Positions 18,501 to 25,692 of a DNA stretch of 64,000 bases are shown here, one piece after another (within the stretch, counting starts at the first letter, position 1; every line of letters begins with the position of its first letter). The translations under genes and the position numbers were made by a program. Under the pieces are notes generated by a model. That model made no database searches, was not told the origin of the DNA, and worked only from the letters and a program-made list of their open reading frames with translations. This DNA is from Arthrobacter sp. B6 (GTDB taxonomy: Bacteria; Actinomycetota; Actinomycetes; Actinomycetales; Micrococcaceae). The stretch lies in NCBI RefSeq assembly GCF_001663775.1, contig NZ_KV467168.1:697065-761064 (forward strand), given 5' to 3'.

Positions 18501-19016
18501 TCCTGCTGTGCCCCCGCGGTAGCGCTTCCACCAGGCAGGCTCCCGCGACAGGACGCTGGCGAGGACCACAGGGCGTTCGTCACCGATTTCCGGGCCGAAG
18601 GCAACAGATTCCACCGGGCCGAACGGCAGTTCCTCAGCCCAGCCGCCGTCAACCGGAACGCTATAGGCGTAGGTGTGCCGGCTCTCCGCCTGGCGGAACG
18701 CGCTGGTGACCAGCACGGCGCCGCCGGCGGTAAATCCCTTGACTCGAGTGCTGGCATGGCCGAAATACGTCAGCTGACGATAGCCTCCGCCGTCAACCTC
18801 CGCGGTCACCACCTCCGGTGCTGTCCCCTGGACGACGGTCCAGACCAGGCGCTTGCCGTCGGGCGTAAACCGGGGGTTGCGCGCGGGGAGCTGGAGGGAG
18901 GAGACCCGCCATGCCCGTCCTCCGCCAAGGGGCGCGATCCAGACGTCGTCCTCGGCCACAAAGGTGACCAGATCGCCGTGCACATGCGGGAATCGGAAGT
19001 AGCTCGAAGAGGTCAT
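15519..19016 (-). CDS. Tricorn-type S41 family peptidase
   Basis: A 1165-aa giant peptidase. The order is an N-terminal beta-propeller of repeated FTPDGKRL/DGRRIVFES-like blades, a second propeller, then a C1 domain with GTSHAYV (about residue 815, catalytic His), a PDZ domain (GDLLLAVDGVPLS), and the S41 core with the nucleophile in EFAGSDGD (about 1039). Thermoplasma tricorn degrades oligopeptides released by the proteasome, and the fold here agrees. A proline/alanine-rich insert (about 362-438) interrupts the propellers. I start at the ATG at 19016 (MTSSSYFRFPHVHGD), the first residue of the propeller. The frame remains open for 132 further codons only because it runs opposite the next gene. 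Confidence 0.9.
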   Translation of the reverse strand: MTSSSYFRFPHVHGDLVTFVAEDDVWIAPLGGGRAWRVSSLQLPARNPRFTPDGKRLVWTVVQGTAPEVVTAEVDGGGYRQLTYFGHASTRVKGFTAGGAVLVTSAFRQAESRHTYAYSVPVDGGWAEELPFGPVESVAFGPEIGDERPVVLASVLSREPAWWKRYRGGTAGKLWIDSDGNGEFERLVPELDGNLTDPMWVDGRIAFLSDHEGFGNLYSVLPGGGDLRRHTDHEDFYVRHAASDGRRIVFESAGELWVLHDLRSDAVRLDISLGSASQSRRPGLLKAEKHLGAVIPDATGSASAVEAHGTIHWIRHKDGPSRVIEATPGVRARLPRPLDGGRLAYIADHDGAEALYITEIAGQVPGVAAAANVVPVPVPVAASADAAASESAAALPRPVPAAGIAVAATPNEAPVGDDSRADVAPVTDDAAATAHTGTAPRRIGFSRPSRASSLEASPDGKWLALGTSFGDVYLADTGTGELSLVASIGEGTISELSWSADSRWLAWSEPVTSFGSRSRLRLVQAGGKDPAVVDVTDGRFCDKSPSFTPDGKFLAFLSNRSFDPVYDGHSFDLSFPSPIKPYLVALAADTPSPFGPAVDLDGSGGSGESSGEPEAGPQDTTAAPEVRVDAEGLAHRVIGVPVPQGNYSSLQATDGGLLWLDSALAGVTGDGKASHEDKDAPPSLVRFDLARRKTVTLVDALDSYRLSGDARKVVLLHDKKVSVVPSGAKADEDSGQLVKVDLGRIRVMMHPLSVWGQAFDEAWRLQRDFFWAEDMAGQDWDSVYQRYRPIVERLGSHDDLVDLLWELHGELGTSHAYVRPAAVTENGSNGQGRLGADLAFTAAGWEITRILAGESSDPLATSPLTRPGAGAKAGDLLLAVDGVPLSATVTPAMQLVGAAGRAVELTLSNGPGHGPAAGLQRRIAVVPVKDEERLRYQEWVAANRRTVREASGGTFGYLHIPDMMANGWAQLHRDLDTETALDGLIVDVRRNRGGHTSQLVAELIGRKVTGWSMPRGEAPRTYPHHAPRGPVIVLADEFAGSDGDIITQVSKLRGIGPVIGTRTWGGVVGIDNRFSLADGTGVTQPRYATWFGGGVGWSVENYGVEPDIEVAYPPHAYAAGRDPQLEYGIGALKEMIQELPTDRPPLREGYRRLKPAPLPARRHGN

Positions 19017-19089
19017 CGTTCGATCATAGTCAACCTTTCGGGCCCTCTGGCGGAGGTGCCCCCGGGCGCCGGGCATGGTGAGATGGATC

Positions 19090-19977
19090 ATGCGCATCGT
19101 CATTGCCGGGGCCTCCGGGCTCATTGGAACCCACCTGTCCGAGGTCCTGCGGCACGCCGGCCATGAGGTGGTCATCCTTGTCCGGCGCGCGCCCGCTTCT
19201 GCAGCGGAAGTCGCCTGGGATCCGGCAGCGCGCCGACTCGACCCGGCAGCACTGGCCGGCAGCGACGCCGTGATCAACCTCGCAGGGGCAGGGATCGGCG
19301 ACAGGCCGTGGACCCGCCGCCGGATTGCGGAACTGTTCCGGTCCCGTCTGGATGCCACCGGAACGCTGACGCAAACGATGCGGCAACTCGATATTCCGCC
19401 GCACACTTTCATCAGCCAGTCAGCATCGGGGTACTACGGCGACTCCGGGAGCACCCTGCTCAGGGAAGGCTCAACGGCCGGTACCGGCATCCTCTCAAGG
19501 CTGTGTGTCGAGTGGGAGGCGGCCGCACATGCGGCGCCTCCAGGCGTCCGGGTGGTGACTCCCCGCACAGGGGTAGTGTTCAGCCGTTCGGGAGGTGCCC
19601 TGGGCAGGCTGCTTCCCCTGCTCCGCTTCGGGGTCGGCGGACCGCTGGGCCACGGCAGGCAGTACTGGCCGTGGGTCACCCTGCCCGATGTCTCATCGGC
19701 GTTTCTGTTCCTGATCCGTTCACAGCACCAGGGACCGGTCAATGTCTGTGCCCCGGAAAGCGCGGACGTCAACTCCCTCATTGGCGCACTGGCGGCTGCA
19801 TTGCACCGTCCGGCCGTCCTGCGTGTGCCGTCCCCGGCGCTGCGGCTGGTCATGGGGAAGCTTGCCGATGAGCTGCTGCTGCCCAGCCAGCGCATGGAGC
19901 CCTCCGTCCTGGCGGATGGCGGGTTCAACTGGCAGCACGCCTCAGTGGCGCGTGCCGCCGCCTGGATAGGTTCCTGA
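19090..19977 (+). CDS. TIGR01777 family NAD(P)-dependent epimerase/oxidoreductase
   Basis: A 295-aa extended-SDR protein with the dinucleotide motif GASGLIG at residues 7-13. The family-specific NLAGAGIGDRPWT, SASGYYGD and a C-terminal region with LLPSQRMEPSVL follow. Members (YfcH, human SDR39U1) lack an assigned substrate. In Mycobacterium the same gene sits between the lipoyl E2 gene and lipB, as it does here, so a link to lipoate-dependent metabolism is possible but unproven. I chose the ATG at 19090, since the upstream in-frame ATG (19075) adds five residues before the conserved MRIVIAGA start. It is divergent from the tricorn gene. Confidence 0.85.
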   Translation: MRIVIAGASGLIGTHLSEVLRHAGHEVVILVRRAPASAAEVAWDPAARRLDPAALAGSDAVINLAGAGIGDRPWTRRRIAELFRSRLDATGTLTQTMRQLDIPPHTFISQSASGYYGDSGSTLLREGSTAGTGILSRLCVEWEAAAHAAPPGVRVVTPRTGVVFSRSGGALGRLLPLLRFGVGGPLGHGRQYWPWVTLPDVSSAFLFLIRSQHQGPVNVCAPESADVNSLIGALAAALHRPAVLRVPSPALRLVMGKLADELLLPSQRMEPSVLADGGFNWQHASVARAAAWIGS

Positions 19978-20021
19978 CCTGCAGAGCCACACCGGGCAGC
20001 CGCTCCGGGCCTGTCGCCCCG

Positions 20022-21872
20022 TCACGGCCACGGCAGAATCTCGGTGATGCGCCACTTGCCCTCCACCGGAACGAGGACCAGCAGGAGCTGTTGCGGCGGG
20101 GCCGCGACACCCTTGGCCACCAGTGCACCCGAGCGGTCCTGTTCCTCGTAGGCTGACGCAGCCGAAGTGACAGCCACCACCGCCCTGTTCGCGTCACTGT
20201 CCGGATGGACGCGCACACCGGAGAGCATGCTCGTGAAACCAGCCAGGACATGACCCGACGAGCGGAGCGGTCCGCCGATCCGCTCGTCCGCGGCCGACGC
20301 CGGCGAACCTTGCACATTGACCTGGTCAAGCAGCTCCAGCCGTCCCGAACTTAAGGCCAGGGACCTCAGCGAGGCCAGGCCCCGGACAGCCTCACCCGGA
20401 TCCGCCGAGCTGAGCTGGGCAGCAATGTCCCCAGGGATCCTGGCTTCGGGCCCTCCAGCGACCCGGCCGTCCTGGCTTTGGCGGCTGTCCGCACCGTCCG
20501 CCGGCAGGTGGTCCGTGACAACCGGCGTCGTGCCGCCCAACCACCAGGCGGCCGCCAGGACTGCAGCCAACGCCGCCAGGGAAATTATCCGCGCCCCGCC
20601 TGCCGTCCTGGCGCGTACGGCCAGGCCACGTGCGTCCCGCGAGCGCCCTGTCCGCGACCGGACGGCAGGGGCACGCGTTTCCCGGGCGGACTCCCGCGCC
20701 CCGTTGGCGTGCTTTCGGGAGGCACGGGAACCGCCACCGTGTCCGGGCTCCGCCGGACTGGCATGCCGCCCGGACCGGCCCGCCTTTTCTTGGTCTGTAC
20801 TGCCTGGGTCTGCGTTGTCCGGGTCTGCGTTGTCCGGGTCTGTACTGCGGAACCGGAGCTGTGGTTCCGGCTCCCTCCCATCGCCCGGAAAGGGCATGAC
20901 CTGCCTGGCTCCGACAACCCCGGACCATTTGGATGTGGACAGCCGCCTTCGCCAGGCCTGAAGTGATTCACGGAGCCCGGATCCCGAACGCTTGGGAACC
21001 GGTCGGCGTGTCAGTAGTTCCGGAAGCACGGTGGGATGCACGGATCCTGCCAGGTCAACAGGCAGCGGGGCGGCACTGCGGTAGATCGCAGCGGCCAATT
21101 CAACGGCCGTGGGCCTGCGGCGGCGGTCTTCGTTGAGGCCTGCTTCGAGGGCCTCGGCCAGCTCCTCCGGAACGTCGGGAAGGATCAGGGGCAGCGGCGG
21201 CCGGTCGGCAGTCCGGGCCGGGGCGTCGCCGGTGAGGCAGTACCAGCCCAACGCGGCAAGGGAATAGACGTCCCGCTCGGGCTGCAGGCCTGCCCGCACG
21301 GCATCCACCGGCGCCGGATCCATAAAGCCCCGGGTGCCGTGGCCGGGCACGGCGGCAACGTCCCCCACCATCCGTGCGAGGCCGACGTCGGCCAGCAAGG
21401 GTTTGCCGTGGCTGGTGAACAGGACATTGCCGGGCGATACGTCCGAGTGGGTGAAGCCCTTGGCGTGCAGATAACCCAGCACCTGCGCAATCGGCGTCAG
21501 TACCGTCACCGTCTCGCCGGTACTGAGTTTTCCACGGCTGGCCACCAACTGGGCCAGGGATCCGCCCGGCGCGAAATCCACGAGCAGGCCGAGTCCGTCG
21601 CAGGAGCCCACTGCAAGGCGGAGTACGTCATGGGCCTTAACGAGATGCTGGTGGTCCAGCGTCGACAGGATCCGGACTTCCCGTCGGACGTCACTCTCAG
21701 CCGTGGCGCCAGGCGCCGGGCCCGGTGGCGCGCCCCCTGGCAGGAAGCACTTCAGGGCGAAGTCCGTGCCAGTGCGTTCTTCAGTGACCAGCCAGACGGT
21801 GGAGCTGCCGCCCCGGCCCAGCTCGCGTCGCACGGTAAAGCCGGGTGCCTCCGGAAATGCAGAATCAGCCAT
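20022..21872 (-). CDS. Serine/threonine protein kinase with single transmembrane helix
   Basis: A 616-aa membrane kinase. The N-terminal kinase domain has the glycine loop GRGGSSTV (19-26), the ATP lysine Lys41 in FALK, the catalytic loop HSDVSPGN (about 141-148) and LADVGLAR for the metal-binding Asp. The catalytic Asp and Asn are kept, but Arg of HRD is Ser and DFG is DVG, so it is a non-RD kinase with an unusual metal motif. A basic, low-complexity juxtamembrane region with an Asp-Pro-Asp-Asn repeat follows. A TM helix near 430 (ISLAALAAVLAAAWW) and an extracytoplasmic C-terminal domain of about 165 aa resembling an NTF2-like fold complete it. No PASTA repeats are present. It is divergent from lipB. 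Confidence 0.85.
   Translation of the reverse strand: MADSAFPEAPGFTVRRELGRGGSSTVWLVTEERTGTDFALKCFLPGGAPPGPAPGATAESDVRREVRILSTLDHQHLVKAHDVLRLAVGSCDGLGLLVDFAPGGSLAQLVASRGKLSTGETVTVLTPIAQVLGYLHAKGFTHSDVSPGNVLFTSHGKPLLADVGLARMVGDVAAVPGHGTRGFMDPAPVDAVRAGLQPERDVYSLAALGWYCLTGDAPARTADRPPLPLILPDVPEELAEALEAGLNEDRRRRPTAVELAAAIYRSAAPLPVDLAGSVHPTVLPELLTRRPVPKRSGSGLRESLQAWRRRLSTSKWSGVVGARQVMPFPGDGREPEPQLRFRSTDPDNADPDNADPGSTDQEKAGRSGRHASPAEPGHGGGSRASRKHANGARESARETRAPAVRSRTGRSRDARGLAVRARTAGGARIISLAALAAVLAAAWWLGGTTPVVTDHLPADGADSRQSQDGRVAGGPEARIPGDIAAQLSSADPGEAVRGLASLRSLALSSGRLELLDQVNVQGSPASAADERIGGPLRSSGHVLAGFTSMLSGVRVHPDSDANRAVVAVTSAASAYEEQDRSGALVAKGVAAPPQQLLLVLVPVEGKWRITEILPWP
20807..20836 (-). repeat. 15-bp tandem repeat in the kinase juxtamembrane region
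   Basis: GGTCTGCGTTGTCCG occurs twice in tandem, with a partial third unit (GGTCTG). On the coding strand it encodes Asp-Pro-Asp-Asn-Ala repeats. Both full copies are identical, so array length may vary between strains. Confidence 0.85.
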
Positions 21873-21910
21873 GGCTTATGTCTAGCCGAATCCGGCCGTC
21901 GCTGCAGAAG

Positions 21911-21919
21911 TTATCCACA
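21911..21919 (+). promoter_or_regulatory. Single perfect DnaA box in the kinase-lipB divergent region
   Basis: TTATCCACA matches the DnaA 9-mer exactly and lies 39 bp before the kinase start codon on the opposite strand. Isolated boxes may titrate DnaA or tie a promoter to replication; a chance match is possible. Confidence 0.35.
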
Positions 21920-22001
21920 GGGGCGCCGGTTGGAGCGCGCCGGCATCCTCCGCGGGAGTGAGAGCTTGGACACTAAATCGGGAGCTACGCCGCCCGAGGT
22001 C

Positions 22002-22007
22002 TAAGCT
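22002..22007 (+). promoter_or_regulatory. -10 element of lipB (leaderless start inferred)
   Basis: TAAGCT lies seven bases before the lipB ATG and no Shine-Dalgarno precedes the ATG, the arrangement expected for a leaderless transcript. No good -35 hexamer is seen. Confidence 0.45.
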
Positions 22008-22014
22008 GGATGCC

Positions 22015-22683
22015 ATGACTCTTGAGTTTTCCACGCTGGGTCTTGCGCCGGATTTCGTAGATTACATGAAGGGCTGGGACATCCAGCGCGAACTCCATGA
22101 CAAAGTCGTCGCTGCCGAGGCGCCCAGCACAGTCCTGGTCCTGGAACATGCCCCCGTTTATACGGCCGGCAAGCTGACAGAAGAGCACGAGCGCCCGTTG
22201 GACGGCACGCCCGTGGTGGCAGTGGACCGGGGCGGCAAGCTGACCTGGCACGGCCCCGGCCAGCTGATCGCCTATCCGATCCTCAAGCTGAAGAACCGCT
22301 CGGGCATCCGCGACTACGTTGAGCGGCTCGAAGCCGTCATGATCGCGGTCATGGCTGACTACGGCATCAACGCAGAGCGCATCAAGGGACGCGCCGGAGT
22401 GTGGATCAAGGCCGACAGCAAGGGCCCGGACCGGAAGATTGCCGCAATCGGGATCCGCGTCCTGGACGGGGTCACAATGCACGGGATCTCCATCAACTGC
22501 AACAATGATCTGGCACCCTATACCCAGATCATCGCCTGCGGCATTACCGACGCCGGCGTCACCACGATGTCAATCGAAGCCGGCAGGAACATTGCCCCGG
22601 GTGACATCGCGGACCGGCTCGTGGAGGAATTCCGCAAGCACGAAGAAGCACTCGTTTCAAGCCCCGAAGGAGCTCTACTGTGA
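22015..22683 (+). CDS. lipB: Octanoyl-[acyl-carrier-protein]:protein N-octanoyltransferase
   Basis: A 222-aa LipB transfers octanoyl from ACP to the lysine of lipoyl domains, the first step of lipoate assembly in situ. The family segments [27 protein letters not shown] and GRAGVWI are present, and the catalytic pair is Lys141 (in [11 protein letters not shown]) and Cys175 (in [13 protein letters not shown]). I use the ATG at 22015; the open frame continues upstream for 19 codons without conserved sequence. The stop overlaps the lipA start (GTGA), so the two are translationally coupled. The substrates, the E2 lipoyl domains, are encoded 8 kb upstream. Confidence 0.96.
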   Translation: MTLEFSTLGLAPDFVDYMKGWDIQRELHDKVVAAEAPSTVLVLEHAPVYTAGKLTEEHERPLDGTPVVAVDRGGKLTWHGPGQLIAYPILKLKNRSGIRDYVERLEAVMIAVMADYGINAERIKGRAGVWIKADSKGPDRKIAAIGIRVLDGVTMHGISINCNNDLAPYTQIIACGITDAGVTTMSIEAGRNIAPGDIADRLVEEFRKHEEALVSSPEGALL

Positions 22684-23687
22684 CACTGGCACCAGAAGGC
22701 CGGAAGATGCTGCGCATTGAGCAGCGAAACGCGGCCACTCCGGTGGAGCGCAAACCGGATTGGATCAAGGCCAAGGTCCAGATGGGCCCCGAGTTCGTCC
22801 AGCTCAAGAACCTGGTCAAGAAGGAAGGCCTGCACACCGTCTGTGAGGAGGCCGGCTGCCCCAACATCTTCGAATGTTGGGAAGACAAGGAAGCCACCTT
22901 CCTCATCGGCGGCTCCGAGTGCACCCGGCGCTGCGACTTCTGCCAGATCGACACCGGCAAGCCCTCCCCGGTGGACATGTTCGAACCCACCAAGGTGGCC
23001 CGCTCCGTGCAGGCCATGCAGCTGCGCTACGCCACCGTCACCGGCGTGGCCCGCGACGACCTCGCCGACGAAGGCGTCTGGCTCTACGCCGAGACGGTCC
23101 GTAAGATCCACGAGCTCAACCCGGGTACCGGCGTCGAGCTCCTGATCCCTGACTTCTCCGGCAAGCCCGAGCACATCGAGGCGATCTGCGACTCCAAGCC
23201 GGAGGTTTTCGCACATAACGTCGAAACCGTGCCGCGGATCTTCAAGCGCATCCGCCCGGCATTCCGGTACGACCGCTCGCTGGACGTCATCACGCAGGGA
23301 CGGAACCTGGGCATGGTCACCAAGTCCAACCTGATCCTGGGGATGGGCGAAACCCGCGAAGAAATCTCCGAAGCCCTCCGGGACCTGCACGAGGCGGGCT
23401 GCGACCTGATCACCATCACCCAGTATCTGCGCCCGTCCGAACGGCATCTGCCGGTGGACCGCTGGGTCAAACCCCAGGAGTTTGTGGACCTCCAGGAGGA
23501 AGCGGCCGAGATCGGATTCCTGGGCGTTATGTCCGGTCCGCTGGTCCGCTCCTCCTACCGTGCCGGCCGCCTTTGGGCCACCGCGATGCGCAAGAAGGGC
23601 TGGGAAATCCCGGCCGAACTGGCCCACATCGAGAGCTCGGGCAGCACGCGCCAGGAAGCCAGCTCCCTTCTCGCAGCGCATTCCTGA
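22680..23687 (+). CDS. lipA: Lipoyl synthase
   Basis: A 335-aa radical SAM enzyme that inserts two sulphurs into octanoyl-protein. Both iron-sulphur sites are present: the auxiliary cluster cysteines 55, 60 and 66 ([12 protein letters not shown]) and the radical SAM cluster cysteines 81, 85 and 88 (CTRRCDFC). The C-terminal family tail includes the serine of VRSSYRAG, which ligates the auxiliary cluster. It starts with a GTG overlapping the lipB stop by four bases. A strong GC-rich hairpin follows the stop. Confidence 0.97.
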   Translation: MTLAPEGRKMLRIEQRNAATPVERKPDWIKAKVQMGPEFVQLKNLVKKEGLHTVCEEAGCPNIFECWEDKEATFLIGGSECTRRCDFCQIDTGKPSPVDMFEPTKVARSVQAMQLRYATVTGVARDDLADEGVWLYAETVRKIHELNPGTGVELLIPDFSGKPEHIEAICDSKPEVFAHNVETVPRIFKRIRPAFRYDRSLDVITQGRNLGMVTKSNLILGMGETREEISEALRDLHEAGCDLITITQYLRPSERHLPVDRWVKPQEFVDLQEEAAEIGFLGVMSGPLVRSSYRAGRLWATAMRKKGWEIPAELAHIESSGSTRQEASSLLAAHS

Positions 23688-23702
23688 CCACACAGCTGTT
23701 GT

Positions 23703-23748
23703 GCCTGAGGGCCGGCGCCGGGCGTTCTCCGGCGTCCGGCCCTCAGGC
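23703..23748 (+). terminator. Terminator-like hairpin after lipA
   Basis: GCCTGAGGGCCGG (23703-23715) pairs perfectly with CCGGCCCTCAGGC (23736-23748), with an inner CGCCGG/CCGGCG stem. It has no T-tract. It lies just before the promoter of the next gene. Confidence 0.65.
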
Positions 23749-23773
23749 ATGGATCACGTAGAATTAAGGAACT

Positions 23774-24526
23774 ATGGCGAAATCCCCTGATTCCAGCAAT
23801 TCCACTCCGGCGGCCTCTGACGCCCCGAAGCGTGGCTTTTTCTCGCGCAAGCCAAAAGAACCAAAGGTCAAGAAGCCCAGCCGGCTCAAGCAGATCGGCG
23901 AAGTCTTCAACATGACCCGCCGCCATGACCCCATGGTCCCGTGGCTGATGCTGCTGGTGTTCCTGGGCGTTGTGGCCGTTAGCTTCCTGGTGGGCTTCTG
24001 GCTGGAAAACTGGATTACTGGCCTGATCATCGGTATTCCCCTCGGCCTGCTCGGCGCAACCCTGATCCTGTCCCGTCGTGCGGAACGGGCAGCCTTCGCC
24101 CAGATCGAGAACCAGCCGGGTGCCTCCGGTGCGGCTTTGGGAACCCTGAAGCGCGGCTGGATCACCGAGGACCAGCCCGTCGCCGTCAACCCGCGCACCC
24201 AGGATGCCGTGTTCCGCGCCATTGGCCGTCCGGGCGTCGTCCTGGTCAGCGAAGGACCGAGCCACCGCGTCAAGCCGCTGCTTGACGCTGAGCGCAAGCG
24301 CCTCGCCCGGATCCTGCCCAACGTCACGGTCCACGTGATTGAGAGTGGCCGCGGCGAAGGCCAGGTCCCCATCAGCCAGGTGGCCAAGAACATGGGCAAG
24401 CTGAAAAAGGAACTTACCAAGCTTGAGGTCAACGCTGTGTCGAAGCGGATTTCGTCACTGGGCAGCCGCCTCCCCATCCCCAAGGGAATCGACCCGTACA
24501 AGGCACGTCCCAACCGCGGACGCTAG
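23774..24526 (+). CDS. DUF4191 domain-containing membrane protein
   Basis: A 250-aa protein. A basic N-terminus (KRGFFSRKPKEPKVKKPS) is followed by a two-helix hairpin at about 55-100 (MVPWLMLLVFLGVVAVSFLV, then ITGLIIGIPLGLLGATLIL) and a cytoplasmic domain with RPGVVLVSEGPSHRVKPLL. DUF4191 proteins lie next to lipA in many actinobacteria (Rv2219 in Mycobacterium tuberculosis); the function is unknown. A TAGAAT hexamer ends nine bases before the ATG, so the leader is very short, though AAGGA may also serve as ribosome site. A strong intrinsic terminator follows. Confidence 0.88.
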   Translation: MAKSPDSSNSTPAASDAPKRGFFSRKPKEPKVKKPSRLKQIGEVFNMTRRHDPMVPWLMLLVFLGVVAVSFLVGFWLENWITGLIIGIPLGLLGATLILSRRAERAAFAQIENQPGASGAALGTLKRGWITEDQPVAVNPRTQDAVFRAIGRPGVVLVSEGPSHRVKPLLDAERKRLARILPNVTVHVIESGRGEGQVPISQVAKNMGKLKKELTKLEVNAVSKRISSLGSRLPIPKGIDPYKARPNRGR

Positions 24527-24536
24527 GACTTATGGA

Positions 24537-24582
24537 GCCGTCCCGGTTCCGGCCAAGGCCGGCACCGGGGCGGCTTTCTTTT
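24537..24582 (+). terminator. Intrinsic terminator of the DUF4191 gene
   Basis: A long stem (GCCG-CCCGGT-CCGGCC against GGCCGG-ACCGGG-CGGC, three single mismatches) with an AA loop is followed by TTTCTTTT. Confidence 0.9.
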
Positions 24583-24628
24583 GGCAGCAACCCGCCGCAA
24601 AACGAACCGTGAGATTGGATCAAACCCC

Positions 24629-24985
24629 ATGAAAATGCCGCTGAAAAGCGTTCTTATCCGGGCTTTCCGGATCCTGGCAATCGCCGAGGCCTTCAGCTGG
24701 GCTGCGCTGCTGGCAGGAATGTATTTCAAATGGATCGCCAGGACCAGCGAGCTGGGGGTTGAAATCGCAGGCCCCATTCACGGGGCTCTCTTCATCGGCT
24801 ACGGCGTGGCCGCCCTCGCATTGTGGCGGTTCCAGCGCTGGCCGTTCACCGTCGCCCTTTTTGCCGGCGTGTCAGCCATCTTCCCGTTCGCGACGATTGC
24901 CTTTGACCGCTGGGCAGGCAAGCGCGGGTACCTCACCGAGCGTGCCGCCGAGCGCGCCGAAGCCAAGGAGCCAGCAGGGGTCTAG
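24629..24985 (+). CDS. DUF3817 domain-containing membrane protein
   Basis: A 118-aa protein with three hydrophobic segments: ILAIAEAFSWAALLAGMY, IHGALFIGYGVAALALW, and WPFTVALFAGVSAIFPF. The pattern AEAFSW...GPIHGALF is typical of DUF3817, a small integral membrane family of unknown function widespread in actinobacteria. I start at the ATG at 24629. The open frame extends to a TTG at 24581, but that start overlaps the T-tract of the upstream terminator and is unlikely. It ends convergently with the RDD gene, ten bases apart. Confidence 0.82.
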   Translation: MKMPLKSVLIRAFRILAIAEAFSWAALLAGMYFKWIARTSELGVEIAGPIHGALFIGYGVAALALWRFQRWPFTVALFAGVSAIFPFATIAFDRWAGKRGYLTERAAERAEAKEPAGV

Positions 24986-24994
24986 GGCCGCCGG

Positions 24995-25432
24995 CTACCT
25001 CCGGATCAGGACCGTATTCATGGCCTTGTCGTGAAGGCCGCGGTGGTCCGGGTCGAAGATCACGGCAGGAATCACCAGGCACAGGAGCAGTGCGCGCACC
25101 ACGGCCGCCAGCGGACCTGCGGGGCCGCCGCCCAAACGCACCACCTGGATGCCCACCAGTCGGTGGCCGATGCTGTAGCCAAGGGTTCCAACCAGCAGCA
25201 TCTGCTCCGCGGCAAAGACGGCGAGGTTGGCCCAGGCGTCGCCGCCGAAGATGAGGTTGCTGATGAGCAGGGCAATCCCCCAGTCCACGATGATCGCCAC
25301 GATGCGACGCCCGGCCCGGGCGATGGAGCCTGGACCGGTCTCGGGCAAGCCGAGGCGCTCCCCCGGGTACTTCGAGATGCCCGATGTATCCGGTCCGCTG
25401 AGCCATGAGCCGATGTCTTTGCGATCTACCAC
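24995..25432 (-). CDS. RDD family membrane protein
   Basis: A 145-aa protein with RDD-type features: an early basic residue pair and Asp in the first helix (GRRIVAIIVDWGIALLISN), then a second helix (LLVGTLGYSIGHRLVGIQVV) and a third (VVRALLLCLVIPAVIF), followed by the terminal DPDHRGLHDKAMNTVLI. RDD proteins are small polytopic proteins mostly of unknown function; some act in ion transport. In Mycobacterium the homologous gene also lies between DUF4191 and glnA. It starts with a GTG and is divergent from glnA. Confidence 0.85.
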   Translation of the reverse strand: MVDRKDIGSWLSGPDTSGISKYPGERLGLPETGPGSIARAGRRIVAIIVDWGIALLISNLIFGGDAWANLAVFAAEQMLLVGTLGYSIGHRLVGIQVVRLGGGPAGPLAAVVRALLLCLVIPAVIFDPDHRGLHDKAMNTVLIRR

Positions 25433-25525
25433 CGTCCAAGCTTACCGACTCACCAACGTTCATACTGTGGAACCCGTTAGACCACTGTATGGACAAAGGA
25501 TAGCGTTGCCATATCAGGGCATTCT

Positions 25526-25563
25526 GTAACCTGCCCGAAACAATGTGGACACGGCCGGGAAAT
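25526..25563 (+). promoter_or_regulatory. GlnR-type box of glnA
   Basis: Four half-sites with exact six-base spacing are present: GTAAC - n6 - GAAAC - n6 - GACAC - n6 - GAAAT. This follows the Streptomyces/Mycobacterium GlnR consensus gTnAc-n6-GaAAc-n6-GtnAC-n6-GAAAc, with single deviations in the last two half-sites. The box centre lies about 42 bp before the start site inferred from the -10 element, the usual position for activation in place of a -35 hexamer. Confidence 0.75.
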
Positions 25564-25573
25564 GCCGTGTCCA

Positions 25574-25579
25574 TAGGCT
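25574..25579 (+). promoter_or_regulatory. -10 element of glnA
   Basis: TAGGCT ten bases downstream of the GlnR-type box, with no good -35 hexamer. It implies a start site near 25586 and an untranslated leader of about 107 nt. Confidence 0.5.
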
Positions 25580-25593
25580 GAGTGCAGTTTCAA

Positions 25594-25640
25594 GCAATCC
25601 ACCAAGCAGGGAAACTGTGTTTCCCTGCCCTTCGGATTGC
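25594..25640 (+). other. Structured RNA element in the glnA leader
   Basis: GCAATCC (25594-25600) pairs with GGATTGC (25634-25640). Inside, across a symmetrical 5/5 internal loop, GCAGGGAAAC (25606-25615) pairs perfectly with GTTTCCCTGC (25619-25628) around a TGT loop. A second small hairpin, TGGCT-TGCC-AGCCA, follows at 25652-25665. No T-tract follows, so it is not a terminator. It does not match a riboswitch class I can recall. Confidence 0.6.
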
Positions 25641-25692
25641 GCTGGATCAGATGGCTTGCCAGCCAGATATTACATATGCGTTAGGAGCATAG

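Noticed and set aside
19017..19412. N-terminal extension of the tricorn protease frame
   Set aside because: The 132 extra codons run antisense to the TIGR01777 gene and the conserved propeller starts at the ATG at 19016.
25547..25572. Hairpin GGACACGGC / GCCGTGTCC as a terminator of an upstream gene
   Set aside because: It overlaps the GlnR-type box and the -10 region of glnA, neither flanking gene reads into it, and there is no T-tract.
25586..25692. Known glutamine riboswitch in front of glnA
   Set aside because: The stems and loops do not fit the cyanobacterial glnA or downstream-peptide consensus as I remember it; kept only as an unclassified structured leader.
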